This document shows, piece by piece, positions 53,673-63,926 of a stretch of 64,000 bases of DNA (position 1 is the first letter of the stretch; each line of letters begins with the position of its first letter). The notes below the pieces were generated by a model, which saw only the letters and a list, made by a program, of their open reading frames with translations, was not told the DNA's origin and ran no database searches. The stretch comes from Rasiella rasia (lineage in GTDB: Bacteria > Bacteroidota > Bacteroidia > Flavobacteriales > Flavobacteriaceae), in the NCBI RefSeq assembly GCF_011044175.1, contig NZ_CP049057.1, positions 1,441,501 to 1,505,500 on the forward strand, in the 5' to 3' direction. The position numbers and the translations under genes are program-made.

Positions 53673-56456
53673 CTAATTAAAAATATAGAATCCGCCATTA
53701 TCATTTATTTCTCCCTTCTTTCCTAAACTATTAAATTTCCAACTAAAACTAAGCATAAAATATTGCTGAAGTACTAAACTCTGGGAGTCTTGAATATAAT
53801 TTTGCGTTTGAGACCGTCTCGCATTTGCATTTTGCCCTAATAAATCGAAAGCCTTTAATGTTAGGGTTCCTGTGTCTTGCAATACAGAATAGGCCAACGT
53901 ACTATTCCAAAACCAAGAACTTCGCTGAAAACCAACACCAACATCTGGATTATAATTGTAATTAATATCGTTACGCCATTCTAGCCTTTTTGGTAAAAAT
54001 GTTGCTGTCTGTAGCCCTAACGTATGCTGTAAAAATTGGCGATCATCAAATCCAACCAAATCGAATGTAGATTTGGTAAACGACGGACGATAATTTGGGA
54101 TAAGTTCTAACACCTTTTTCCATGTTAGTGTAAGCCTAATATTTGGACTAAGACTATTGTTGGTAGAAGCGTATTTTTCGCCATTATTAAAATTAATCGT
54201 TCTATTATTGTTCACAGACAAGCCCGCACTTACCTTCACAGTTCGTAAGGTATCCACTTTAAAATCTTTACTATAAGTAGCTCCGGCAAAGGCATAATAG
54301 TTTCCATCTACATTAGTGTAGGTGGTGTTTCTAACTAAATTTTCGTCTACTATAGTTTGTTGTACCACTTGGTTTTGTGTTTTGCTGAAACTTCCGTACA
54401 TGTTAAATCCTGTTCGCTTTTGGAAATCGAAATTATTATACCCTACGTAAACACGATGCTCATTAGCAGGTTCTAAATTTGGATTTCCAGTAATGATATT
54501 TAACGGGTTACTCACATCTTGAAAGGCCTGTAATTGTGAAATTTCTGGTGGTCTATTGTTTAGATTGTAATTTGCATACAAAGAAGATTTAGGACTAAAA
54601 CGATACGTTAGGTACCCTCGCAATTCTAACGCCTTAAAGCGCTGCTCAAATGATGCCTCTGGCCTTAAAGCATCATCATTAGCCAACGTTCTTAACACAT
54701 ACGACGCCCTTACGTTACCCGAAATCTTTTCGCCACTATATTGCAGACCAACACCAGGCGTACTTCTGCGATTAATATACTTAAAATTAGTACTCAAGGC
54801 AGTGTTAAAGAGTGTGTATTCTTGGGTTGCAGCATCAAAATCGAATGTACTTTCTATACTAGTTCTCTTGTCTTCTCGGTGACTAAATTTGGTGTCTAGA
54901 TACAGTTTATTAGCTAGTATTGGATATCTATACGTTATATCTGTGAAGTAACTATCTAAACTACTCTCGTCATCTATAAATTGATTACGATTGGTTTGAG
55001 ATGGAGTGTCTCCAAACACTTCAACATTAGATTGAAAGAAATCGTCTCGCGTATCATTGTCATATTGAACAACAACGCCTAAGCGAATAAAAGAACCTCG
55101 AGTTCCAAAACGCTTAGTAATATCAAGATCATTGTTAAAATTACGATTGGTATTTTCTGAATAAGAATTCGTACTACTTTGGTTAATTGCCTGATTATTA
55201 TCGTCTCTAGAAGCTTCGTTGCTAGAAGACCTCCTGTTGCCTTTGCCATAAGTAAACGATGGCCGTAGATTAATTAAAAAGGTAGAATCTACCTTTATGT
55301 CTAGCTGAACATTTGCGCTATGGTTATTATTTTCAGTAAAAGATTCAGAATTACTGTTGGTAAAAAAACGAGAATCGGGCAGGATATTCTCGCGCTGAGT
55401 ACTGGTACGATCTTCACTATCGGCGCCAGCATAAAAATAGTCTGCAGACAATTCAACCTTCTTCCCAAAACTATCGGCGTAATTACCCCCTGCATTACGG
55501 GACACGGTCACCCCATCTGAACCACCAAACGTTCGATTTCCAACTCCAAAAGCACCATTGCCGCTCACAAATGCGTTCCTACTATTTCCAAACATTTTAC
55601 GTATTTCTCCAAAGCTAAATCCAGGAGAGTTAATGTTATTTCCGCCAGCCAGTATACTAACCCTTTGGTCGTTATCGAATTTATTAAAAAAACCGGCAAA
55701 CTCATAACGGTCGTTGGTACCACCTCCAGCAGCTACTCTTCCAAAAATTCCTTTGTTATTTTCTTCTTTAATCGTGAGATTAATGGTTTTGTTTTCGCCA
55801 TCTGCATCTTCACCCGCAAAAGCTTCAGCGTCGGTTTTGGTATCTGTAACCTGTACTTTTTCAATGATATCTTTGGTAAGATTTCTAGTAGTAATGGTAG
55901 GATCATCACCAAAAAAGGGTTTACCATTCACTAAAATTTTATTTACAGCCTTACCGTTTACGGTTATTTGGCCTTCATCGTCTACTTCTACCCCCGGCAA
56001 CTTTTTCAGAAGATCTTCAACCGAGGCATCCTTTTTTGTCTTAAAGGAGCTTACATTAAACTCTAGGGTATCCTTTTTAATGGTAATAGGTGCTCTAGAT
56101 TTAAGCACCACTTCATCTAGCGTATTGGCATCTATTTTCATGACAATGGTGCCAAGTTCAATTTCTTCGGAAGTAGCGACAAACTCCTTTTCGAAAGTTT
56201 TATAACCCACATAAGTTATGTAAATCTTTAAGTTTTTGTCTGCAGCTTTGTCTTCAATGCTGAAATATCCATTTTGATTGGTAATGGTATACGTAACCAA
56301 AGTGCTATCTTTTACGCGCTCTACATAAACAGTAGCAGACTCTAGCGGTTGACCAGCGTCATTAGCCATTAGTGTACCTGAAATTTTAAAGGGCTGCAAC
56401 TGAGCAAAAGTAGCAATGCTGCATAAAAATATGAGTGCACGTAAGCAATGCTTCAT
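53673..56456 (-). CDS. TonB-dependent receptor-like outer-membrane barrel
   Basis: This 927-residue protein has a signal peptide (ends FAQ near residue 19). A carboxypeptidase-regulatory-like domain (KISGTLMANDAGQPLESATVYVE, YVGYK), a plug (DASVEDLLKKLPGVEVDDEGQITVNGK, KILVNGKPFFGDDP) and a long barrel ending YFMLSFSWKFNSLG follow. It belongs to the outer-membrane beta-barrel group often called ferric or peptide receptors in flavobacteria. No SusD partner or GLPGLI gene adjoins it, so the substrate is unknown. Confidence 0.87.
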   Translation of the reverse strand: MKHCLRALIFLCSIATFAQLQPFKISGTLMANDAGQPLESATVYVERVKDSTLVTYTITNQNGYFSIEDKAADKNLKIYITYVGYKTFEKEFVATSEEIELGTIVMKIDANTLDEVVLKSRAPITIKKDTLEFNVSSFKTKKDASVEDLLKKLPGVEVDDEGQITVNGKAVNKILVNGKPFFGDDPTITTRNLTKDIIEKVQVTDTKTDAEAFAGEDADGENKTINLTIKEENNKGIFGRVAAGGGTNDRYEFAGFFNKFDNDQRVSILAGGNNINSPGFSFGEIRKMFGNSRNAFVSGNGAFGVGNRTFGGSDGVTVSRNAGGNYADSFGKKVELSADYFYAGADSEDRTSTQRENILPDSRFFTNSNSESFTENNNHSANVQLDIKVDSTFLINLRPSFTYGKGNRRSSSNEASRDDNNQAINQSSTNSYSENTNRNFNNDLDITKRFGTRGSFIRLGVVVQYDNDTRDDFFQSNVEVFGDTPSQTNRNQFIDDESSLDSYFTDITYRYPILANKLYLDTKFSHREDKRTSIESTFDFDAATQEYTLFNTALSTNFKYINRRSTPGVGLQYSGEKISGNVRASYVLRTLANDDALRPEASFEQRFKALELRGYLTYRFSPKSSLYANYNLNNRPPEISQLQAFQDVSNPLNIITGNPNLEPANEHRVYVGYNNFDFQKRTGFNMYGSFSKTQNQVVQQTIVDENLVRNTTYTNVDGNYYAFAGATYSKDFKVDTLRTVKVSAGLSVNNNRTINFNNGEKYASTNNSLSPNIRLTLTWKKVLELIPNYRPSFTKSTFDLVGFDDRQFLQHTLGLQTATFLPKRLEWRNDINYNYNPDVGVGFQRSSWFWNSTLAYSVLQDTGTLTLKAFDLLGQNANARRSQTQNYIQDSQSLVLQQYFMLSFSWKFNSLGKKGEINDNGGFYIFN

Positions 56457-56572
56457 GAAGTTAATTATTCGTTGATTGATGGTGTTGTAAGATAACGATC
56501 TTAACGAACATTTGTTTCCCTAAACAGATTTAGCTAGTAAGTATTAATAAAAATTACGAAAACCTGAAGCGT

Positions 56573-57874
56573 CTATTTTTTCCGAAGATAAATTGTTACT
56601 GGCACCCCAGTAAAGTTAAATTGTTGTCTTAATTTGTTTTCAATAAAACGTTTGTACGGCTCTTTTACATACTGCGGAAGGTTCGCAAAAAACGCGAATG
56701 CAGGAAAGGCTGTTGGCAATTGCGTGCAATACTTAATTTTCACGTACTTACCTTTATATTGTGGTGGTGGAAAAGCCTCAATGATAGGTAACATTGTATC
56801 GTTAAGAACCGAAGTTTTAATCTTCTTGCTACGATTTTTGTAAACTTCAACCGCCGTTTCTATTGCTTTATAGATACGTTGCTTTGTTAATGCTGAAATA
56901 AAGACAATAGGTACATCGGTATAGGGTTCGCATTGTTTTCTGATGTAGGCTTCCATATCTTTGGTACTCTGATTGTCCTTTTCAACAAGGTCCCACTTGT
57001 TCACTAAGATTACAATTCCCTTGTTATTTCGCTGCGCTAACCAGAAAATATTCTGTACCTGACCATCAAACCCTCTAGTAGCATCTAGTACCAACAAACA
57101 TACATCACTATGTTCAATAGCACGTACACTTCGCATCACAGAGTAAAACTCAAGATCTTCTTTTACTTTCCCCTTCTTTCTAATTCCAGCAGTATCTACC
57201 AAATTAAAATCGAAACCAAAACGGTTATATTTTGTATCTATACTATCTCGCGTTGTTCCTGCAATGTCGGTTACCACAAAACGTTCTTCACCAATAAGGG
57301 CATTAATAAATGAAGATTTTCCTGCATTAGGTCGACCTACTACAGCAAATCGAGGCAGCACCTCTTCTTCAACTTCAGGTTCGTCTGGTAGCGCTGCCAC
57401 CAAATCGTCTAACAGATCTCCACTACCGCTTCCATTAATACTAGAAATAGTATAATATTTTTCTACACCAAGTGAATAAAACTCTACGGCGTCGTTCTCT
57501 CGTTTAGAGCTATCAACTTTATTTACTGCCAGAAAAAACGGTTTCTGACTTTTCCGAAGTAATTGTGCTACTTCTTCATCCATTCCCGTAATTCCAGATT
57601 CTACATCAACCATAAAAATAATAGCGTCTGCTTCATCGATGGCAAGTTCTACTTGTTTATCTATTTCAGCTTCAAAGATATCGTCGCTACCTACAACATA
57701 GCCGCCAGTATCGATTAATGAGAACTCTTTACCATTCCAGTCACTTTTTCCGTAGTGTCTATCACGTGTAACGCCACTTACCGCATCGGTAATAGCTTCA
57801 CGACGTTGGATTAAACGATTAAAAAAAGTAGACTTTCCTACGTTGGGTCTTCCTACAATGGCAACAATACTCAT
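56573..57874 (-). CDS. der: Ribosome-assembly GTPase Der (EngA)
   Basis: This 433-residue protein has two GTPase domains in tandem. The first P-loop is GRPNVGKST (residues 8-16) and the second is GRPNAGKSS near residue 180. Each has DT(A)G and NK-D motifs (NKVD, NKWD). A KH-like C-terminal domain follows ([18 protein letters not shown]). It is needed for 50S subunit assembly. A TAAATTTG -7 element lies just upstream (57897-57904). Confidence 0.96.
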   Translation of the reverse strand: MSIVAIVGRPNVGKSTFFNRLIQRREAITDAVSGVTRDRHYGKSDWNGKEFSLIDTGGYVVGSDDIFEAEIDKQVELAIDEADAIIFMVDVESGITGMDEEVAQLLRKSQKPFFLAVNKVDSSKRENDAVEFYSLGVEKYYTISSINGSGSGDLLDDLVAALPDEPEVEEEVLPRFAVVGRPNAGKSSFINALIGEERFVVTDIAGTTRDSIDTKYNRFGFDFNLVDTAGIRKKGKVKEDLEFYSVMRSVRAIEHSDVCLLVLDATRGFDGQVQNIFWLAQRNNKGIVILVNKWDLVEKDNQSTKDMEAYIRKQCEPYTDVPIVFISALTKQRIYKAIETAVEVYKNRSKKIKTSVLNDTMLPIIEAFPPPQYKGKYVKIKYCTQLPTAFPAFAFFANLPQYVKEPYKRFIENKLRQQFNFTGVPVTIYLRKK

Positions 57875-57896
57875 AGTTCTGGTTTGTAATATTTTG

Positions 57897-57904
57897 CAAA
57901 TTTA
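57897..57904 (-). promoter_or_regulatory. -7 element of der
   Basis: The minus strand reads TAAATTTG, a full match, with a leader of about 18 nt before the ATG at 57874. No clear -33 TTG was seen. Confidence 0.45.
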
Positions 57905-58016
57905 GGCTTTTAAAGCTTAGGTATTGCTTAATTGAAATGAAGTTATTATCTGAAATTTTAAAATAATTCAAATTTTAAAACCCGCTTTTGGAATTTGGAG
58001 TAATTGTTTGGAAATT

Positions 58017-58910
58017 TTACTTTTGGTTGTACCCAAAACGTTTTAACTGCCTATTGTCGCTTCGCCAGTTTTTGTTGACCTTGACATAGGTTTCAAGATG
58101 TACCTGCTTGCCGAAGAATTTTTCTAAATCCCTTCGCGCCTCTACTCCAACACGTTTAAGAGGGCCTCCTTTGTGACCAATGATGATACCCTTTTGCGTT
58201 TCGCGCTCTACCATTATGACAGACCGAATACGAATAATGTTCTCTTCTTCAAAAAACTCTTCAGTATCTATTTCTACCGAATAAGGGATCTCTTTTTTGT
58301 AGTGCAAAAGTATTTTTTCTCTAATAATTTCGTTCACGAAAAAACGCTCTGGCTTATCAGTAAGTTGGTCTTTGGGATAAAACGGCGGACTTTTAGGCAA
58401 GAGCTCAATGATACGAGCAAAAACTTCAGGAACACCAAAGTTTTTGAGGGCAGAAATAGCAAAAATTTCTGCGTTCGGAACCTTTTCTTGCCAATGGGCT
58501 AATGCCTCTGCGAGCAAAGATTCATTTCCTGTGTCTATTTTATTTAACAACAGTAAAACAGGTATTTTAGCATTGGTAATTTTATTAAAAAACTGTTCGT
58601 CTTTTAAATCTTTCTCACCTAGTTCTACAAGGTATAAAAGTACGTCTGCGTCATCGAAAGCAGATTTCACAAAGTCCATCATACTTTCCTGTAGCTGATA
58701 AGCTGGTTTAATAATACCGGGCGTATCACTTAAAATAATCTGAAAATCGTCACCATTAACAATGCCTAAAATACGGTGACGAGTGGTTTGGGCTTTACTT
58801 GTAATTATAGAAAGACGTTCACCCACAAAGGCATTCATCAAGGTACTTTTACCTACGTTGGGATTTCCTATAATATTTACAAAGCCTGCTTTGTGATTTT
58901 GATCTTGCAT
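58017..58910 (-). CDS. era: GTPase Era
   Basis: This 297-residue protein has the P-loop GNPNVGKS (residues 15-22), DTPG, NKID and a C-terminal KH domain with GIIIGHKGGPLKRVG. Era binds the 3' end of 16S rRNA and aids 30S assembly. It lies 106 bp before the der promoter on the same strand, so the two ribosome-assembly GTPases are neighbours. Its own -7 element ends 4 bp before the ATG. Confidence 0.96.
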   Translation of the reverse strand: MQDQNHKAGFVNIIGNPNVGKSTLMNAFVGERLSIITSKAQTTRHRILGIVNGDDFQIILSDTPGIIKPAYQLQESMMDFVKSAFDDADVLLYLVELGEKDLKDEQFFNKITNAKIPVLLLLNKIDTGNESLLAEALAHWQEKVPNAEIFAISALKNFGVPEVFARIIELLPKSPPFYPKDQLTDKPERFFVNEIIREKILLHYKKEIPYSVEIDTEEFFEEENIIRIRSVIMVERETQKGIIIGHKGGPLKRVGVEARRDLEKFFGKQVHLETYVKVNKNWRSDNRQLKRFGYNQK

Positions 58911-58914
58911 GGCG

Positions 58915-58922
58915 CAAAGATA
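58915..58922 (-). promoter_or_regulatory. -7 element directly before era
   Basis: The minus strand reads TATCTTTG, a full match ending 4 bp before the era ATG, so the mRNA is predicted to have no leader. Confidence 0.5.
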
Positions 58923-58928
58923 GGGTAT

Positions 58929-60179
58929 TTAGGTTTCTTCCGTTTTCACTTTTTGAATCAGTTTACCCACCGTTAACCCTTGCACAATAATTGAAAATAC
59001 CACAACAATATAGGTAATTACTAAAAACAAATCACGCTGCATAGCTTCTGTAAGACCTAGAGCTAGTGCAATTGAAATACCACCTCGCAATCCGCCCCAG
59101 GTCATAATTAAGTTGGTTTTTGGTACAAATTCTAGTTTTTTCTGAAAGAATTTTATTGGTAAAAGTAACGACAAGTATCTACAGATGAGAATTACAGGAA
59201 TGGCAATTAATCCGGCAACTACATAACTAAGTTCAAAAGATAGCACGAGCATTTCCATACCAATTAGAACAAAGAGAATGGTATTTAGTAAAATATCTAT
59301 AAGCTCCCAAAATTTATCTACGTAGGTTTCGGTAATTTCAGACATAGTGCTAGCTCTTATGGTATCATTTCCAACCAACAGACCTGCGGTTACCATTGCC
59401 AATGGCGCAGACAAATGGAAGTGTTGGGCCACGGCGGTTCCTACCATTACAGCGGCTAGTGTTATTATAACCTCTATGTCGTAATCGTCTATAGATTTCA
59501 TAAGGCGGTAGGTAATAAATCCAATGAAAAGTCCCAAGGCAATCCCTCCTAAGACCTCTTGACCAAACAGGGCTATAATGTCTAAGGGTTCTATTGTACC
59601 TTGATCTCCCATTTTAGCGATTTGAAAAATGGTCAGGAAAACCACTACACCAACACCATCGTTAAACAGCGATTCTCCAACAATCTTTGTCTCTAATTTT
59701 TTGGGAGCGCCTACTTTTTTAAGAATTCCTAAGACCGCAATTGGGTCTGTTGGAGAGATTAATGCCCCAAACAACAAACAATAGATAAAGTCTACTGGAA
59801 GTCCAATAAACTGAAGCACATAGTACATAGCTCCCCCAACAAGAAATGTGGAGATTAGAACGCCAACGGTAGAAAAAACCAGCACTGGCCATCGTTGAAT
59901 TTTAAGTTGGGCAAAATTGGTATGCAAAGCTCCTGCAAAGAGTAAAAAACTAAGCATTATATCAAGTAGTACCGTTTTAAAATCTATTTTGGTTATGATG
60001 TACTTTTCGGCATTTAACAACGTGGCGTCGAAGTAACTTATACCAAGTACCACAAGTGTAGACACAATGGTAATAACCATTAAACCAATGGTGTTAGGAA
60101 GTCTCAGAAAACGTACATTAATGTAGCCAAAAATTGCGGCTATAAAAACTAAGGTTGTAATTATTAAAAAATACTCCAT
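58929..60179 (-). CDS. CPA1-family Na+/H+ antiporter
   Basis: This 416-residue protein has about 11-12 membrane helices. The ion-site motifs of NhaP/CPA1 proteins are visible: [17 protein letters not shown] (with the Asp of the TDP motif), [14 protein letters not shown] (with the Asn-Asp pair) and [14 protein letters not shown]. It exchanges sodium or potassium for protons, as expected for a marine bacterium. It lacks the long cytosolic tail of some relatives. Confidence 0.92.
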   Translation of the reverse strand: MEYFLIITTLVFIAAIFGYINVRFLRLPNTIGLMVITIVSTLVVLGISYFDATLLNAEKYIITKIDFKTVLLDIMLSFLLFAGALHTNFAQLKIQRWPVLVFSTVGVLISTFLVGGAMYYVLQFIGLPVDFIYCLLFGALISPTDPIAVLGILKKVGAPKKLETKIVGESLFNDGVGVVVFLTIFQIAKMGDQGTIEPLDIIALFGQEVLGGIALGLFIGFITYRLMKSIDDYDIEVIITLAAVMVGTAVAQHFHLSAPLAMVTAGLLVGNDTIRASTMSEITETYVDKFWELIDILLNTILFVLIGMEMLVLSFELSYVVAGLIAIPVILICRYLSLLLPIKFFQKKLEFVPKTNLIMTWGGLRGGISIALALGLTEAMQRDLFLVITYIVVVFSIIVQGLTVGKLIQKVKTEET

Positions 60180-60258
60180 AATGCGTTTTTATTTATAGAC
60201 AAGGTAATGTTAGTTAGACGAGCAAGGGTAATTTTCTTTAATATTTAGTAAAACTTGC

Positions 60259-60720
60259 CTATTGAAAAGGTTTTTTTCTACCTCTATCGTAAAGTACAAT
60301 ACTTCCAGCTACGGCTACATTTAAACTATGTTCTGAGGGAAACTGTACCAAAAAATGCGATGCATCTATAGCTTCTTTGGAAAGGCCATGATCTTCTGCA
60401 CCTAACAAATACAAGCACCTCTTTGGATGATTAAAGTCTTCTAAATTTTCTGCCACCTCGGTTTTTTCCACGCCAACAATTCGAACCCCTTTTGGGAGGT
60501 GTTTAAAAAAATCACTAAATGTTTCGTAATGAAAATAGGGCATCGACTTTACCGCATTGTGGGTATCGCTTGCCTGATTTGCGTATCGTTTTCCTATGGT
60601 AAAAATATAACTCGCCCCCATATTTTGGGCAGTACGCCATAATACACCGAGGTTTTCTGGTGTTTTACCATGAAGAATTCCTATTCCGAAGAAATTTGTT
60701 GTGAAATTATCGGGTTGCAT
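60259..60720 (-). CDS. TrmH/SpoU-family RNA methyltransferase, short form
   Basis: This 153-residue SPOUT enzyme has motif 1 KTPENLGVLWRTAQNMGA, motif 2 LYLLGAEDHGLSKEAI and motif 3 EHSLNVAVAGSIVLYDRGR. The length and lack of an N-terminal domain fit the TrmL class, which methylates the ribose of tRNA position 34 in E. coli, or a related RNA target. The ATG at 60720 is used because the longer frame starts with TTG and adds only three residues. Confidence 0.83.
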   Translation of the reverse strand: MQPDNFTTNFFGIGILHGKTPENLGVLWRTAQNMGASYIFTIGKRYANQASDTHNAVKSMPYFHYETFSDFFKHLPKGVRIVGVEKTEVAENLEDFNHPKRCLYLLGAEDHGLSKEAIDASHFLVQFPSEHSLNVAVAGSIVLYDRGRKKPFQ

Positions 60721-60726
60721 AGGCAG

Positions 60727-60734
60727 CAAAGATA
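60727..60734 (-). promoter_or_regulatory. -7 element before the SpoU methyltransferase
   Basis: The minus strand reads TATCTTTG, a full match ending 6 bp before the ATG at 60720. Transcript leader predicted at 0-2 nt. Confidence 0.45.
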
Positions 60735-60781
60735 ACTAGTATAACTAAATGCTGCACGCCAAGGTAAATGGCTTATTAAAA

Positions 60782-60919
60782 TTATGCTTCTTTTTCTTCT
60801 TCGTTGGTAGAAGATGAATTTTCTGAACTAGGCACAAATAGATTGAAATCGAATTTAAATTTATCCATATCTATATTTGCGTATTTGGCGGATTCCTTTT
60901 TTTCTAGTGTATTTGACAT
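60782..60919 (-). CDS. Small acidic protein, 45 residues
   Basis: The minus-strand frame from ATG 60917-60919 to TAA 60782-60784 encodes 45 residues starting MSNTLEKKESAKYANIDMDK. It continues KFDFNLFVPSSENSS and ends in EEEKEA. It has no Cys, no membrane helix and no signal peptide. The codon use looks coding, and it fills part of a 460-bp gap. Family and role are unknown. It lies 48 bp upstream of the methyltransferase -7 element. Confidence 0.5.
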   Translation of the reverse strand: MSNTLEKKESAKYANIDMDKFKFDFNLFVPSSENSSSTNEEEKEA

Positions 60920-61190
60920 ATAAGTAGGTTTTTGGGGTTCCTATTAATAGAACAAAGGTCGTGCCTTATTATGCCTTCTGTAATTTTTTTAGGTTATTTT
61001 TTTGTTAACAAGAGCACACCTAAAATTAACACGCTGCATTACAATCTCTTACTAGTTTAAAATTTGTAATTTAGTAAAGTAATACTGGGTAGCACTATAA
61101 GTATTTTCTTCGGAAACTTTACGAAACCGCCCATTTTTTAGGTGTCAACTACCCTAAAAAAGCACCGTTTTTTCAAGTATCTTTGACAAC
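60920..61190. other. Intergenic region with -7 element of the FAD oxidoreductase
   Basis: No gene was seen in these 271 bp. TATCTTTG at 61178-61185 on the plus strand is a full -7 match, ending 5 bp before the ATG at 61191, so the oxidoreductase transcript is predicted to be leaderless. The rest is AT-rich, with no further clear structure. Confidence 0.5.
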
Positions 61191-62747
61191 ATGAGTACAT
61201 TGGTTCAGATTTCAATTAAGCCTAAGCAACAAGAAGATTTACCTTACATATTAGAGCTAGGTCTTACCAAAGCAAAACTGTACAAAAAAGACATCAAAGA
61301 TTGGCGTATTAGGAAGCGCTCTATAGATGCGCGTCGTGCTCCCGTAAAACTAAACCTTCAACTAGAATTTTGGTTAGTTGGTGAAGAGATTAAGCATATC
61401 CCACCGTTTGTTCCTCAAGCCGTAGAAGAAAGTAAAACCATTGCAATTATTGGTGCTGGTCCTGCGGGGTTGTATGCCGCACTACGTGCCATTGAGGTAG
61501 GATTAAAACCAATTATTTACGAGCGAGGAAAAGACGTTCGAGAACGCAGAAGAGATCTTGCAAGAATTAACAAAGAACATCTGGTAGATTCAGATTCTAA
61601 CTACTGTTTTGGCGAAGGCGGAGCAGGCACCTATAGCGATGGTAAGTTATACACTCGGTCTAAGAAGAGAGGCAATGTACTGAAAGCAATAGAATGGTTT
61701 GTACATTTTGGTGCAGATAAAGAAATACTTATAGATGCACATCCTCACATTGGCACAAATAAGCTTCCCAAAATAATTACAAGCATGCGTGAAGCGATTA
61801 TTGATGCAGGCGGAGAGGTTCACTTTAATGCTAAGTTAACCAACCTTAAACTTGAGAATAAGCGTATTTCTTCTATAGAAATTAACAATGCACAATGGCA
61901 TTCTTATGATACCGTTATCTTAGCAACAGGCCATTCTGCAAGAGACATTTTTTATTTGCTTCACAATCACAAAATAAAAATTGAAGCAAAACCTTTTGCC
62001 ATTGGGGTTCGTGTAGAACATCAGCAGGAGTTAATAGACACCATACAGTATCACGGAGATAGTGACAATCCTTACCTACCTCCAGCTTCCTATGGTTTAG
62101 TAGAACAGGTAGATGGTTTAGGTGTGTACTCATTTTGCATGTGCCCGGGTGGCATAATCGCACCCTGCGCGACAGAACAAGAAGAAGTAGTTACAAATGG
62201 CTGGAGCCCTAGTAAGCGTAACAATCCGTATGCAAATTCTGGCATAGTAGTTAGTGTTGCTCCAGAAGATTTACCTAATTATGTTGAAGGAGACCCATTT
62301 GTTTGTCTCAATTTTCAGAAAAAAGTAGAGCGCGATTGTTGGGAAGCTGCCGGAAAAACACAGGCCGTGCCAGCCCAACGTTTAATAGATTTTGTAGAAG
62401 GTCGCATTTCAGTAAACTTTCCGAAGACATCGTACCAACCTGGTATTGTTTCGGTAGACTTGAATAACGTTTTACCCCCACTCATTAGTAAACGATTAAA
62501 AAAGGCATTTAAAGCTTTTGGGAGAAAAATGAAGGGATATTACTCCAATGAAGCTGTTTTACACGCTCCAGAAAGTAGAACCTCATCTCCTGTTTCTATT
62601 CCAAGGAACCCTGAAACCTTAGAGCACGTTGAGATTTCTGGACTATACCCTTGCGGAGAAGGCGCAGGATATGCGGGTGGCATTATATCTGCGGCTATCG
62701 ATGGTATAAATTGTGTAGACGCTGTAGCCAAGAAAAAGGGGTATTAA
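61191..62747 (+). CDS. FAD-dependent oxidoreductase
   Basis: This 518-residue protein has an N-terminal domain of about 80 residues (KPKQQEDLPYI). It then has the FAD-binding motif IAIIGAGPAGLYAALRA (Gly88, Gly90, Gly93) and the segment CFGEGGAGTYSDGKLYTR. The C-terminal part contains the second dinucleotide strand GLYPCGEGAGYAGGIISAAIDG. This large family of predicted FAD dehydrogenases is widespread, but the substrate is unknown. Confidence 0.87.
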   Translation: MSTLVQISIKPKQQEDLPYILELGLTKAKLYKKDIKDWRIRKRSIDARRAPVKLNLQLEFWLVGEEIKHIPPFVPQAVEESKTIAIIGAGPAGLYAALRAIEVGLKPIIYERGKDVRERRRDLARINKEHLVDSDSNYCFGEGGAGTYSDGKLYTRSKKRGNVLKAIEWFVHFGADKEILIDAHPHIGTNKLPKIITSMREAIIDAGGEVHFNAKLTNLKLENKRISSIEINNAQWHSYDTVILATGHSARDIFYLLHNHKIKIEAKPFAIGVRVEHQQELIDTIQYHGDSDNPYLPPASYGLVEQVDGLGVYSFCMCPGGIIAPCATEQEEVVTNGWSPSKRNNPYANSGIVVSVAPEDLPNYVEGDPFVCLNFQKKVERDCWEAAGKTQAVPAQRLIDFVEGRISVNFPKTSYQPGIVSVDLNNVLPPLISKRLKKAFKAFGRKMKGYYSNEAVLHAPESRTSSPVSIPRNPETLEHVEISGLYPCGEGAGYAGGIISAAIDGINCVDAVAKKKGY

Positions 62748-62831
62748 GAATTGTTTTTGTTTCGATAGACGTTGAAATAATGGCTTTCAAAATATAACCA
62801 TCTATCTTTACAATAATTTAGTACGGTAAAA

Positions 62832-63911
62832 ATGAATCATACAGAAATAGCGTTAAAAGAGCGCATCAAAGAGCTAACTTGCCTCTATGATATATCATCT
62901 ATTATCGTAAATGCAGATGTTGGGCAAATGGAAGAAACCCTTAAAGCGATTGCGTTAAGCTTGAAAAAGGGATTTCAATTTCCCAAACATACCGAAATTT
63001 CCATCAAAACTGCCATTGCATCATTTGAAACTAAAGTTGTGAAAGAGGGGCTTCAAATAAGCTCTTCTATTCAAATATTTAATAAATCTGATGGGATGAT
63101 TATCGCTTCCTTAAAAGATGACAAAAGCTCTTTTCTAAAAGAGGAGCAGCAATTGCTAGATAGCGTAGCTCTTAAGATAGGAAATCTTTTAGAGCGTATT
63201 GAAATTCAACAAAATGAAATTTCACTTAAACGCCAAATGGAGCGAGCAGATCGTTTAGGAATTTTAGGTGAGCTAACAGCGGGAATTGCGCACGAACTTA
63301 ATACGCCACTGACAAACATTTTGGGGTTTGCCGAATTATTAAAAGATGATTTTAAAACAGATAAAAGAGTTTCATCAGATTTAGACAAGATTATTGACAA
63401 TGCAATTTTCTCTAGGGAAGTAGTAAAAAAATTGATGTTTTTCGCTTGCGAGATGCCCCAGGAAATGAAAGAATTAAATCTGGTACCCAGAATAAAAAAT
63501 GCGTTAGAATTACTCGATGCTTCCTTTAAGAAAGCGAAAGTTAAATACCTTGTAAAAATTGAAGATGATGAGCTTTTACTGAAAGCAGATACCATTCAAC
63601 TCACACAAATAATTTTCAACTTAATAATTAATGCCATTTATTTTTCGCCAGAAAATGGGTTGGTAACCATTGAAGCTTCGCAGTCTAAAAGTTATATAAT
63701 TTTAAAAATTATTGATGAGGGTCCTGGACTATCTAATGAAGCATTAGAAAAAGTGTTTCAACCATTCTTTACCACAAAACCTATTGGCGATGGTTCTGGG
63801 TTAGGATTGAGTGTGGTACACGGTATTGTGGCAAGCCATAAAGGGACTATAACTGTAGAAAACAATTCCAAAAAGGGCGCAAAATTTACAGTTAAACTAC
63901 CAAAAACTTAA
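62832..63911 (+). CDS. GAF-type sensor histidine kinase
   Basis: This 359-residue soluble protein has an N-terminal GAF-like sensor (about 10-120). A HisKA domain with His154 in GIAHELNTPLTNILGF and a HATPase domain (NLIINAIYFSP, DEGPGLSNEALEKVFQPFFTTK, GSGLGLSVVHGIVASHKG) follow. No membrane helix is present, so it senses a cytosolic signal. A response-regulator gene begins 15 bp later, so this is a kinase-regulator pair. Confidence 0.92.
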   Translation: MNHTEIALKERIKELTCLYDISSIIVNADVGQMEETLKAIALSLKKGFQFPKHTEISIKTAIASFETKVVKEGLQISSSIQIFNKSDGMIIASLKDDKSSFLKEEQQLLDSVALKIGNLLERIEIQQNEISLKRQMERADRLGILGELTAGIAHELNTPLTNILGFAELLKDDFKTDKRVSSDLDKIIDNAIFSREVVKKLMFFACEMPQEMKELNLVPRIKNALELLDASFKKAKVKYLVKIEDDELLLKADTIQLTQIIFNLIINAIYFSPENGLVTIEASQSKSYIILKIIDEGPGLSNEALEKVFQPFFTTKPIGDGSGLGLSVVHGIVASHKGTITVENNSKKGAKFTVKLPKT

Positions 63912-63926
63912 TACTTTTATAGTCGA

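Noticed and set aside
55714-56205. 163-codon plus-strand frame inside the TonB-receptor gene
   Set aside because: It is antisense to the plug domain, whose sequence is clearly conserved. The frame is Ser/Val-rich, as expected from a shadow.
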